Source: Roseivirga misakiensis
GTDB lineage: Bacteria > Bacteroidota > Bacteroidia > Cytophagales > Cyclobacteriaceae
Direction: 5' to 3'
DNA length: 64,000 nt
Assembly (NCBI RefSeq): GCF_001747105.1
Contig: NZ_MDGQ01000005.1
Span: 1,736,001 to 1,800,000 of the forward strand
The notes beneath the pieces were generated by a model. It made no database searches. It had not been told where the DNA came from and saw only the letters and a program-made list of their open reading frames with translations. Shown here one piece after another: positions 10,686-18,634 of the stretch. The translations under genes and the position numbers were made by a program. Numbering within the stretch: the stretch's first letter is position 1; each line of letters starts with the position of its first letter.

Positions 10686-10703
10686 TTTCAAGCACCATAC
10701 CAA
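10686..10703 (-). promoter_or_regulatory. Sigma-54-like promoter for permease 5-1 operon
   Basis: Read on the minus strand the site is TTGGTATGGTGCTTGAAA. It fits the -24/-12 layout of sigma-54 promoters (TGG, then TTG eleven bases after the start of TGG). The C of the usual -12 GC pair is A, and two positions of the -24 box deviate. A nearly identical 18-mer (one base different) stands before permease 7. The -12 box ends 38 bases before the permease 5 ATG, leaving a short leader. The nearby NtrC-type activator supports the call. Confidence 0.68.
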
Positions 10704-10755
10704 AGTTAAAACCCTATTAATCAGGTGGTTAATAATATAATGATTAGACCATTTA

Positions 10756-10793
10756 TCCGCAGGCGAACTGTTGTGACCGCCAGCGGACGGTAA
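10756..10793. promoter_or_regulatory. Candidate enhancer (UAS) upstream of sigma-54-like promoter
   Basis: The block begins TCCGCAGGCGAACT and continues to ACCGCCAGCGGACGGTAA. The first part recurs as TCCGCAGACGAACT at 15741, and the second part recurs inverted as TTACCGTCCGCTGGCGG at 15755-15771. In both places TCCGCAG starts exactly 70 bases from the left edge of the sigma-54-like promoter. That distance is typical for binding sites of NtrC-family activators. The alternative is a dispersed REP-like palindrome; only a genome-wide count can separate the two. Confidence 0.5.
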
Positions 10794-10801
10794 CCCTTCT
10801 T

Positions 10802-13189
10802 CTATTCAGTTCTCAAGGAATTTATCGGGTTTGTGGTAGCCGATTTATAAGACTGAAAAGCCAGTATTGCCCAAACGATCACCAACAAGAAGATCAGTGG
10901 GGCAATCAGCGTTAAAGTGTTCAAGGAGATATGGAAAGCGAAAGTGGCAAGCCAATCGCTCATTACATAATAAACGACAGGTAAAGTAACCACAGCTACT
11001 AAGATCATTAGTCTAGTTACACTACTATTCAAAATCCAAATGATATGACTTACGCTAGCGCCCAAAATTTTTCTAATACCGATTTCTTTTATCCTCTGCT
11101 CAGCCATGAAAATAGATAGACCAAAAATCCCTAATCCGGCAACAAAAATGGCTAATAGACTAAAAATCGAGAATACATCCGAAAGCTTCTTTTCCTGAGC
11201 GTACTTTTCTGCAAAGTGATCATCCAAAAACTTGAATTCAAATGGGTAATCCTTTGAAAATGATTCAAAGGCGCCTTGAATATGACTAAGTGCAGCTTTC
11301 ACATCACCACCGTTTATTTTGATGTAAACATGGTTAAAGTCTTTTTCACTTACCAACATCGCTGCTGGCGCAATCACATTCTTGGCCGAACCATATAAAA
11401 AGTCATTGACAACTCCTGTAATCGAAGCACCGAATAGCTTTTGATCCAATGGCGAGTCCCACCCAAACTTTTCAACGGCGATCTCATTCACAAACATGGC
11501 AGACTTCCGTTGGCTATCTTCCATTTGATCGAATGGCACGCCAACCTTAACACCGATATCCATTGTTTTAAGGAAGTCCGACTCGACGGTCATGTAGCTG
11601 ATTGTTTGACTTTCCTCAAAGCCCTCTATATCAGCAAATAGGCTCATATTACCATTAAAAACAGAATAAGAAACGCCTGAAGCAGCCATGATTTCAGGGT
11701 TTTTAAGTAGCTGATCCTTAAAGATTGCATAGTTGTCTTTCAAGTTTTTGTCGTGTAATGGCACACCTAAAACTTGATCTTTATCAAAACCTAAGTCTAA
11801 ACTTTGCATGTAATTAAACTGACTGTAAACGATCGTGGTAACACCAATAAGCCCTAGGCAAACAAAGAATTGAAAGCCGACTAGAACCTTTCTAAAAGAC
11901 GCGCCACGGGTTCCTCCAGAAACACTTCCAGACAAGACTTGAATCGGGTTAAACTTTGAGAGGTAAAGCGAAGGATATATACCAGACAGTGCTCCTACAA
12001 TTAGAACAAAGGAAACCAATAAAAAATATGTCTCGATAGCTTCATAGGCTATTCCTAACTCCTTGCCAATAAAGGAATTAAGCGCAGGTAAGGATACTTC
12101 AGTAATACATATGGCTACCAACAATGATATCCCTGTCATAAACATGGACTCAATAAAAAACTGTGCCGCAATTTGAAAACGGTAACCGCCCACTGTTTTC
12201 CGAATACCGACTTCTTTAGCACGTTTAGCATGCCGTGCTGTGGCCATATTCATGTAGTTAATGACTGCCACACCAAGAATAATAAATGCAATGATCAAAT
12301 AAAGCTGTGCATTGGAGGCCTCTCCTTTCCTATCGAAATAGGCCTTGTTTAATTCTGAAAAGTAAACCTCATTAATTGGAACAAGCTTAACTAAATCTGA
12401 AGGTCTATGCGGTCGTATTGCTTCTTGAAGCTTTAAGGCGATTGTCTCTTTTTTGAAGCTCCCTTCTTTCAGTTTAACGTATAGTGGAAACGCTGAAACA
12501 ACACCCCAATCTTGAACTGAGGGTGTTTTACGACCTGACGAACCGATTAGATCGGGATTCATACCCATGGCCTTGTCTGCGTTTTCAAACGAAATCAAGT
12601 AATCGAAATCCAGATGTGAATTGTGTTTTAAGTCTTCGAAAACACCACTGACGATCAATCTTCCAAAATCCACTATTTCCACTTCTTTGTTGACAGCAGC
12701 TTGTACATCCCCAAAGAGCCTGATAGCTTCTTGTTTCGATATCACAAGGTTTTCCTTGGTGCTCAGCGCATCTTCCTTAGAACCCACCAGTAATGGAATT
12801 GAAAAGAAGTCGAAAACCTCAGCATCAGTGTAGTATATTCCGTCCACAGGGTACTTTTCGCCCTGCACAGTTTTGAGCACTTTATCACTCATTCTGCCAA
12901 AGCGAATGGTTTCCTTGATTTCAGGCACCATTTCTTCGAAAAGTGGACCAGTCGGTGCCATGGTCTGCATATAATACTCACTTCGCGTGCTAGAACTATC
13001 CTTTAAATAGACCTGAAATATGCGATCCTTATCGCTGTAGTGCTCATCAAAACTAAATTCGTTTTGAACAAAGAGTGTGAGCATAATAAAACAGGCCATC
13101 CCTACCGAAAGGCCTAAAATATTGATAAGACTATAAGACTTATTCTTCCAAAAGAATCTTAGGGTAGTTTTAGCGTAATTCTTGAGCAT
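10802..13189 (-). CDS. Double-FtsX ABC transporter permease (permease 6)
   Basis: A 795-residue permease if the ATG at 13187-13189 (MLKNYAKTTLRFFWKNKSYS) is used. The frame stays open upstream to 13252, but that longer start would run through a hairpin terminator and adds residues that no other array member has. FtsX motifs are KRAKEVGIRKTVGGYRF and KEIGIRKILGASVSH, and the tail is NPINSLRTE. It resembles permeases 7 and 1. Between it and permease 7 lies a hairpin followed by a T-rich run, so it may depend on read-through from permease 7. Downstream it is separated by 153 bases from permease 5. No ATPase domain. Confidence 0.92.
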   Translation of the reverse strand: MLKNYAKTTLRFFWKNKSYSLINILGLSVGMACFIMLTLFVQNEFSFDEHYSDKDRIFQVYLKDSSSTRSEYYMQTMAPTGPLFEEMVPEIKETIRFGRMSDKVLKTVQGEKYPVDGIYYTDAEVFDFFSIPLLVGSKEDALSTKENLVISKQEAIRLFGDVQAAVNKEVEIVDFGRLIVSGVFEDLKHNSHLDFDYLISFENADKAMGMNPDLIGSSGRKTPSVQDWGVVSAFPLYVKLKEGSFKKETIALKLQEAIRPHRPSDLVKLVPINEVYFSELNKAYFDRKGEASNAQLYLIIAFIILGVAVINYMNMATARHAKRAKEVGIRKTVGGYRFQIAAQFFIESMFMTGISLLVAICITEVSLPALNSFIGKELGIAYEAIETYFLLVSFVLIVGALSGIYPSLYLSKFNPIQVLSGSVSGGTRGASFRKVLVGFQFFVCLGLIGVTTIVYSQFNYMQSLDLGFDKDQVLGVPLHDKNLKDNYAIFKDQLLKNPEIMAASGVSYSVFNGNMSLFADIEGFEESQTISYMTVESDFLKTMDIGVKVGVPFDQMEDSQRKSAMFVNEIAVEKFGWDSPLDQKLFGASITGVVNDFLYGSAKNVIAPAAMLVSEKDFNHVYIKINGGDVKAALSHIQGAFESFSKDYPFEFKFLDDHFAEKYAQEKKLSDVFSIFSLLAIFVAGLGIFGLSIFMAEQRIKEIGIRKILGASVSHIIWILNSSVTRLMILVAVVTLPVVYYVMSDWLATFAFHISLNTLTLIAPLIFLLVIVWAILAFQSYKSATTNPINSLRTE

Positions 13190-13211
13190 GACCTTAGTTT
13201 GTTTTGTTTTT

Positions 13212-13264
13212 AAATTAAAAATAAACCATTCACAGTGTCGCGAAGATGCCACACCTGTGAATGG
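13212..13264 (-). terminator. Intrinsic terminator or attenuator between permeases 7 and 6
   Basis: On the minus strand a perfect 10-base inverted repeat (CCATTCACAG / CTGTGAATGG, 13226-13264), extendable by three pairs after a one-base bulge, is followed directly by TTTATTTTTAATTT. That is a classic Rho-independent layout, lying downstream of permease 7 and only about 36 bases before the permease 6 ATG. No second promoter is evident between hairpin and ATG, so it could set the ratio of the two products. Confidence 0.65.
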
Positions 13265-13286
13265 AGTTTGTGTGTGACTATTAGGA

Positions 13287-15647
13287 CTATTCTGCTCTTA
13301 AAGCATTGACTGGGTTAGCTTTAGCTGATTTGTAGGCCTGGTAGAGTAGTATACTCCATAGTACTGCTAGTAAAGTCAGTAATGGTAGTATAAAATGCAC
13401 CGGACTTAAGTCTATTCTAAAGGCAAAGTCTTCGAGCCAGCCACTTGTGAAATGAAATACCACAGGTATGACCAATAGTGCCACTAGGAGTACTAACACG
13501 GTTATTCCACTATTTAGCAACCAGACAACCTGTCCAATTTTAGCACCTAGCACTTTTCTAATGCCGATCTCTTTCACTCTAGACTCAGCAATGTAAATTG
13601 ATAAACCTAAGATGCCTAAGCCGGCAATAAAGATCGTCAGGACACTAAACAAACCGAAAACCTCTCCCAGCCGTTTCTCATCTTCGTATTTATCCGCAAA
13701 GACATCGTCAAGGAATTGATAGTCAAAAAGATATTCTGAATCGAAACTGACAAGTACCTTTTCTATATCGGCAAGTCCTTTCTTTATATTGTTACTCACT
13801 TTAATGTACAAGTAGCTATTAGCATCGCTGGTTTGCGTAATCACCACAGGCCTAATTTCTTCCTTGGCCGACTGATAGATAAAGTCTTTTACAACGCCAA
13901 CTACTTTATTGTTACCCAAAACAGTTTTACCAAGTGGGTCGTCAATTTTCATTTGTCTCACAAAGGCTTCATTGACCAAAACCGTTTTCTTTCTTTCACT
14001 TTCTGGCAAATCAGAAAATAGCTTTCCATCTGCAATCTTTACTTCGAGCAAATCCATTAAGCCAGATTCGACAATCATCAGAGAAGAATTAACCTTCTCT
14101 TTATCAACAGTAATGTTTAAGTTGACTGTTCCTCCACTTATTGGGCTAACATTTGCGGCTTTAATAAATTCAATATTTGGCGATTTAGCGATTTCGGTCT
14201 TGATACTTTTTACAGATTTCGACAACTGATCGCCTTTCAACTCCACTACCATCACTTGATCAGTAGTAATGCCTAAATCTAAGTTATTCATATACTGATA
14301 TTGTGAGTAGAGGATATAAGTTGCCGACATTAGTGATAAGCAAATGGCAAATTGAACCCCTACGAGCACCTTTCTGAATACACTTTTATCCTTCCCACCG
14401 TTCGATTGGGTGAGACTCTGTTTAGCGCTAAATCTAGAAAGGTAAAAAGCTGGATAAATTCCTGAAATAGTTCCTATAAGCAGTACAGTACCCACTAAAA
14501 AGAAATATGTTTGGATTGAACCAAAGTTAACGTCGATCAATTTGCCTGTGTACTCATTAAAATAAGGCATGGCTATTTCGGCAAATACTACCCCTATGAT
14601 CATTGCAAAAAAGGTGATAGTAATCGACTCCACTAAAAATTGAAATATTAACTGATTTCTGTGTCCGCCGATCGTTTTTCGTACCCCAACTTCTTTGGCT
14701 CTTTTCGAGAATCTGGCAGTAGAAAGGTTCATGTAGTTAACAATGGCAATAAGAAGTAAAACCATGCCAACGCTGATGAACAAATTCAACTCTTTACGAT
14801 CGCCAGCTGATTTAAAGAAGCCCTTATACCCTTCGTAAAGGTAAATATCATCTAATCGCACATATTCGACTTCTTTTTGACCTACATGAGGTTCAAAAAC
14901 CTTTTGAGTCTTTTGTGATAATAGATCAATATCTCTTTCTCCATCTAACATCACAAAAGTTGTAAAGGAACTTAATTCACCCCAATTCATTGGGTCTATA
15001 TCTATGGCAAATGGAGCTCCATAAAAGATTAGATCTTTAACCAAGTCAAAGGATACCAGGGAATTGAATTCCAAATGTGAATTTCCCGGCATATCCTTAT
15101 ACACCCCGATAACTTGAAGTTCATCTAAATCATCTGCTTTTATAGTCTTTCCTATGGCATCATTTACATCGCCATATAAGCGTAATGCTTCTGTTTCGGC
15201 CAAAAGTAGGTCACTTTTATTGAAAGTGTTTCTAGGTGCCTCGCCCGCAATGATTTCTATATCAAACATCTCAAATGCTGACGCATCAGTGAAATACAAA
15301 CCATCAAGTTTGAATGACTTGTCGTCCGTAACTATAGTGAGGTTAGGTCCACCGCCAAATCGTACAAACTTAGATACTTCAGGAACTTCTTCCATAATGG
15401 CTGGCCCCATAGGTGCTTCGGAAGCGTAGCTAAATGGACCGTTTACCAAACTACTATCGGCAAGGTATAATTGATAAATATCATCCTTGTTTGCATGAAA
15501 TTCATCGAAATTCGTTTCGCGATTAACAAAGAGTGCCAAGAGTATAAAACACCCCAACCCTAGCGATAATCCGAAGACGTTGATCAAAGAATATATCTTA
15601 TTACTGCTGAATTGTCTTATTGCGATTCTGAGAAAGTTCGTAAACAT
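13287..15647 (-). CDS. Double-FtsX ABC transporter permease (permease 7), first gene of its unit
   Basis: A 786-residue permease starting at the ATG 15645-15647 (MFTNFLRIAIRQFSSNK). The longer open frame to 15698 runs through the sigma-54-like promoter and is not used as the start. The order is first helix, periplasmic domain, FtsX block with KRAKEVGVRKTIGGHRN, second periplasmic domain, FtsX block with KEIGIRKVLGAKIGQ, and tail NPVNALRAE. It is closest to permeases 6 and 1. It is transcribed divergently from the NtrC-type regulator gene with a 195-base shared control region, so it is the most likely direct target of that regulator. No ATPase domain; substrate unknown. Confidence 0.93.
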   Translation of the reverse strand: MFTNFLRIAIRQFSSNKIYSLINVFGLSLGLGCFILLALFVNRETNFDEFHANKDDIYQLYLADSSLVNGPFSYASEAPMGPAIMEEVPEVSKFVRFGGGPNLTIVTDDKSFKLDGLYFTDASAFEMFDIEIIAGEAPRNTFNKSDLLLAETEALRLYGDVNDAIGKTIKADDLDELQVIGVYKDMPGNSHLEFNSLVSFDLVKDLIFYGAPFAIDIDPMNWGELSSFTTFVMLDGERDIDLLSQKTQKVFEPHVGQKEVEYVRLDDIYLYEGYKGFFKSAGDRKELNLFISVGMVLLLIAIVNYMNLSTARFSKRAKEVGVRKTIGGHRNQLIFQFLVESITITFFAMIIGVVFAEIAMPYFNEYTGKLIDVNFGSIQTYFFLVGTVLLIGTISGIYPAFYLSRFSAKQSLTQSNGGKDKSVFRKVLVGVQFAICLSLMSATYILYSQYQYMNNLDLGITTDQVMVVELKGDQLSKSVKSIKTEIAKSPNIEFIKAANVSPISGGTVNLNITVDKEKVNSSLMIVESGLMDLLEVKIADGKLFSDLPESERKKTVLVNEAFVRQMKIDDPLGKTVLGNNKVVGVVKDFIYQSAKEEIRPVVITQTSDANSYLYIKVSNNIKKGLADIEKVLVSFDSEYLFDYQFLDDVFADKYEDEKRLGEVFGLFSVLTIFIAGLGILGLSIYIAESRVKEIGIRKVLGAKIGQVVWLLNSGITVLVLLVALLVIPVVFHFTSGWLEDFAFRIDLSPVHFILPLLTLLAVLWSILLYQAYKSAKANPVNALRAE

Positions 15648-15670
15648 ATTTTTAAGATTTGACAAATCCT

Positions 15671-15688
15671 TTTCAAGCACCGTACCAA
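15671..15688 (-). promoter_or_regulatory. Sigma-54-like promoter for permease 7
   Basis: The minus-strand sequence TTGGTACGGTGCTTGAAA fits the sigma-54 -24/-12 pattern: TGG, AC and G of the -24 box, then TTG at the proper spacing, with A instead of C in the -12 GC pair. It lies 24 bases before the permease 7 ATG and differs by one base from the site before permease 5. The adjacent 13-mer TTAACCACCTGAT (15691-15703) occurs inverted near the other promoter at 10720-10732. Confidence 0.7.
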
Positions 15689-15740
15689 TTTTAACCACCT
15701 GATATACAGTGTTTTAAAATCATTCAATATACTTGCGCCA

Positions 15741-15775
15741 TCCGCAGACGAACTTTACCGTCCGCTGGCGGACGG
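15741..15775. promoter_or_regulatory. Candidate enhancer (UAS) with 18-base palindrome
   Basis: The site begins TCCGCAGACGAACT and ends in the perfect palindrome CCGTCCGCTGGCGGACGG (15758-15775; 8-base arms, TG centre). It lies in the divergent region between permease 7 and the NtrC-type regulator gene. TCCGCAG starts 70 bases from the left edge of the sigma-54-like promoter, as at the second copy (10756). It could serve both permease activation and autoregulation. A dispersed palindromic repeat is the alternative. Confidence 0.52.
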
Positions 15776-15842
15776 CTACATTTGTTTGTATATTCACCCT
15801 TATTCTAATTTGTATCAAAGTACAATTTAAGCATTCAATAAT

Positions 15843-17219
15843 ATGAACACAGGGCGCATTTTAGTAGTAGATGATAACGAGGATTTGCTCAAAGCCGCAA
15901 GGCTCTTCTTAAAACGACACTTTGGACAAATTGACTTGGAGAAAGATCCCACACTACTTCCCGATTTACTGAAAAATGAGAGTTACGATGTCATCTTATT
16001 AGACATGAACTTTACACAGGACGTAAACTCAGGTCAAGAGGGATTTCACTGGTTGGATAAAATACTCGAAATAGATCCTTCTGCGGTTGTCGTTCTAATT
16101 ACGGCATTTGGATCTGTAGATATGGCTGTAAGAGCCATCAAAGCTGGTGCTTCTGATTTCGTAATGAAACCCTGGGAAAATGAAAAACTATTGGCCACGC
16201 TCAATTCAGCCCTTCAATTAAAATCATCTAAAACCCAAATTCAGCAACTCAAAGATCAACAGGAGATTCTAAAAGCAGACCTCGACGAGAAATTCAAGGA
16301 CATTATTGGTCAATCTCCCAATATGATTCAAGTTTTTGATACGATTGACCGCGTGGCCGAAACGGATGCCAATGTTCTCGTATTGGGGGAAAATGGTACA
16401 GGAAAAGAGTTGATCGCCCGTGCCTTACATAGAAATTCTAAGCGTGCCGATAATCCTTTCATTAGTGTAGACTTGGGTGCCATTTCAGAAAGTTTATTTG
16501 AATCGGAGTTGTTTGGGCATGTAAAAGGATCTTTCACCGATGCTAAAACCGATCGGCCTGGTAGATTTGAAATTGCGAATGGAGGAACACTTTTCTTGGA
16601 CGAAATCGGAAACCTTACCCTCCCACTTCAAGCCAAGCTACTAACAGCCATTCAAAACAAAAGAATTAGCCGTGTCGGCTCAAATCGAATCATCGAAGTA
16701 GATATTAGACTGATTTGCGCCACTAATATGCCGCTGTACGACATGGTCCAGAATAGTGAATTCAGGCAGGATTTATTGTACAGGATTAATACTATTGAGC
16801 TGAGACTGCCGGCACTTCGTGAACGTGTTGAAGACATTCCTATACTTGCCGAGCATTATCTTAAACAGTACGCGAAGAAGTACAATAAGGACATCTATAA
16901 GTTCAGCGAAGCGGCTATAAAACGCCTAGAAAAGTACCAATGGCCAGGTAATGTCCGTGAGTTGCAACATGCGGTTGAGCGCGCTGTAATTATGAGTCGA
17001 GACAATGTGCTTCAACCTGAGGACTTCTTTTTCAATACCCCTCAACAACCGAAGGATAATAGCGATATTAGTCTAGAGCAATATAATTTGGAGGATGTAG
17101 AAAGAATCTTGATCAGAAAGGTTTTAGCTAAACATAATGGAAATGTTACGCATGCTGCTCAGGAATTGGGATTAACCAGATCATCGTTATACAGAAGATT
17201 AGAAAAATATGGGCTTTAA
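15843..17219 (+). CDS. Sigma-54-dependent two-component response regulator (NtrC family)
   Basis: A 458-residue cytoplasmic activator of RNA polymerase with sigma-54. The receiver domain spans about 1-125 with acidic D10/D11 and phospho-acceptor D54 (ILLDMNF). The AAA+ domain spans about 150-390 with Walker A GENGTGKE (183-189 region) and Walker B GGTLFLDEIGN (about 247-257). The sigma-54 contact loop reads GSFTDA (229-234) where the family consensus is GAFTGA. A Fis-type helix-turn-helix ends the protein (NVTHAAQELGLTRSSLYRRL). Its stop overlaps the kinase start by 11 bases, so the two form one unit. It stands divergently to the permease array, whose two units carry sigma-54-like promoters, and is their likely regulator; that link is inferred from position and sites. 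Confidence 0.95.
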   Translation: MNTGRILVVDDNEDLLKAARLFLKRHFGQIDLEKDPTLLPDLLKNESYDVILLDMNFTQDVNSGQEGFHWLDKILEIDPSAVVVLITAFGSVDMAVRAIKAGASDFVMKPWENEKLLATLNSALQLKSSKTQIQQLKDQQEILKADLDEKFKDIIGQSPNMIQVFDTIDRVAETDANVLVLGENGTGKELIARALHRNSKRADNPFISVDLGAISESLFESELFGHVKGSFTDAKTDRPGRFEIANGGTLFLDEIGNLTLPLQAKLLTAIQNKRISRVGSNRIIEVDIRLICATNMPLYDMVQNSEFRQDLLYRINTIELRLPALRERVEDIPILAEHYLKQYAKKYNKDIYKFSEAAIKRLEKYQWPGNVRELQHAVERAVIMSRDNVLQPEDFFFNTPQQPKDNSDISLEQYNLEDVERILIRKVLAKHNGNVTHAAQELGLTRSSLYRRLEKYGL

Positions 17220-18552
17220 TCGGTTTAGGCTTTTTGTTCTTTTACGCGTTATCGTGCTTTTTTTGACGGTAGCAGCCTTCGTTTACCTCATTTTCTTCGA
17301 TAAAAAATACGTCACTACAGTGGTGACTGGCTTCTTAATCATTTTCGAGCTATTCGAGCTATTCAACTACATCGAGAGTACCAATCAGAAGCTTACACGG
17401 TTTTTTGACGCCATTAAGTATAATGACTTTAACATGAGTTTCACTCATGACAATAAGCTCGGAAAGACATTCAAAGCACTAAACATTGCCTTTAAAGAAG
17501 TTATAGATGCTATTTTATTGGAGCGACAGAAGAGAGAAGAGTTTTTCCAAGAACTCCAAGTCGTCATTGACAATATAGCCTCGGGGATTATTTCCATTGA
17601 CCATGAAGGCCAAATAAAACTAATCAACCGATCGGCTATTGAACTACTTGGTTTAAGCCGATTGCGACATTCTAGGCAAATGACCGTGAAAGTAAGGGAA
17701 ATCGCAGAGATCATAGATGTGCTAAAAGACGGTTCTAGAGCGATTTACAAGTCTCCAGATGGCAGAGAACTAGCGATTTTTGAAACCTATTATAAACTTG
17801 GGCAAGATTCCTACAAACTCTTATCGATACAAGACATTAAAGCAGAATTACAGGCACGAGAGCTCGAGGCATGGCAAAATCTGACCAAAGTACTCAGACA
17901 TGAGATTATGAATTCTATCGCCCCTATTTCTTCTCTCACGGCTACTTTGACAGAGATTATTTCAGAAGATGTTAAAAAGGAAGAAACTAGAAATATTATT
18001 TCTCACGAAAGTCTCGAAGATGTAGAAGAAGGTTTGAAGACTATTTCTGGCAGATCGGATGGCCTGATCAACTTTATTAATGCCTATAGAGATTATACTA
18101 ATCTTCCTACGCCAAACAGGGTTGAGATTTCGGTCAATGATGTTGTGCAGAACACGGTAAACTTGATGAAATCTGATTTTAAAGAGGGTCAACTCAAAGT
18201 GAAGCTGCCAAAAGTGCCAGAATTCTTGATGCTCGACGAGCAATTAATAGAACAAGTTTTGATTAATTTGATAAAAAATGCTCGAGAGGCGGTAGAAAGT
18301 GTTGCCGATGGTTTGGTTGAAATTGAGGTTAAAATCACCAATCGCAAGACTTCGATCATCATTAAAGACAATGGACCTGGAATAGTAAAGGAAGCTCAGC
18401 AAAAGATTTTTATGCCATTCTACTCTACCAAAAACAGAGGTTCTGGCATTGGTCTAAGCTTATCCAAACAGCTCATGCAGCTTCACGACGGTGATATATT
18501 ACTTGAGAGTGAAATTGGCAAAGGCTCTAAGTTCATCCTGGTCTTTCATTAA
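17209..18552 (+). CDS. Membrane sensor histidine kinase, NtrY-like
   Basis: A 447-residue kinase, partner of the preceding regulator. Two membrane helices lie at about 8-30 and 35-55, with almost no periplasmic loop, so the signal is probably sensed in or near the membrane. A PAS-like region follows (about 115-210). The H-box is LRHEIMNSIAPISSLT with phospho-acceptor H231. The ATP domain has the N-box NLIKNAREAV, G1 box DNGPGI, and G2 box STKNRGSGIGLSLS. The start at 17209 overlaps the regulator by 11 bases, indicating translational coupling. Permease subunits often cooperate with such kinases in sensing envelope stress or peptides in other phyla; for this system that is only a suggestion. 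Confidence 0.93.
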   Translation: MGFNRFRLFVLLRVIVLFLTVAAFVYLIFFDKKYVTTVVTGFLIIFELFELFNYIESTNQKLTRFFDAIKYNDFNMSFTHDNKLGKTFKALNIAFKEVIDAILLERQKREEFFQELQVVIDNIASGIISIDHEGQIKLINRSAIELLGLSRLRHSRQMTVKVREIAEIIDVLKDGSRAIYKSPDGRELAIFETYYKLGQDSYKLLSIQDIKAELQARELEAWQNLTKVLRHEIMNSIAPISSLTATLTEIISEDVKKEETRNIISHESLEDVEEGLKTISGRSDGLINFINAYRDYTNLPTPNRVEISVNDVVQNTVNLMKSDFKEGQLKVKLPKVPEFLMLDEQLIEQVLINLIKNAREAVESVADGLVEIEVKITNRKTSIIIKDNGPGIVKEAQQKIFMPFYSTKNRGSGIGLSLSKQLMQLHDGDILLESEIGKGSKFILVFH

Positions 18553-18634
18553 TTTTTATTAGAACAAACGATAGAAGTAAAAACTAGGGTGGTATTCTTC
18601 CAGAATAGCGGCATTCCTTATAATTTGCTGACTG

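Noticed and set aside
13190-13252. Longer N-terminus for permease 6
   Set aside because: It would translate through the hairpin terminator and adds residues that no paralogue has.
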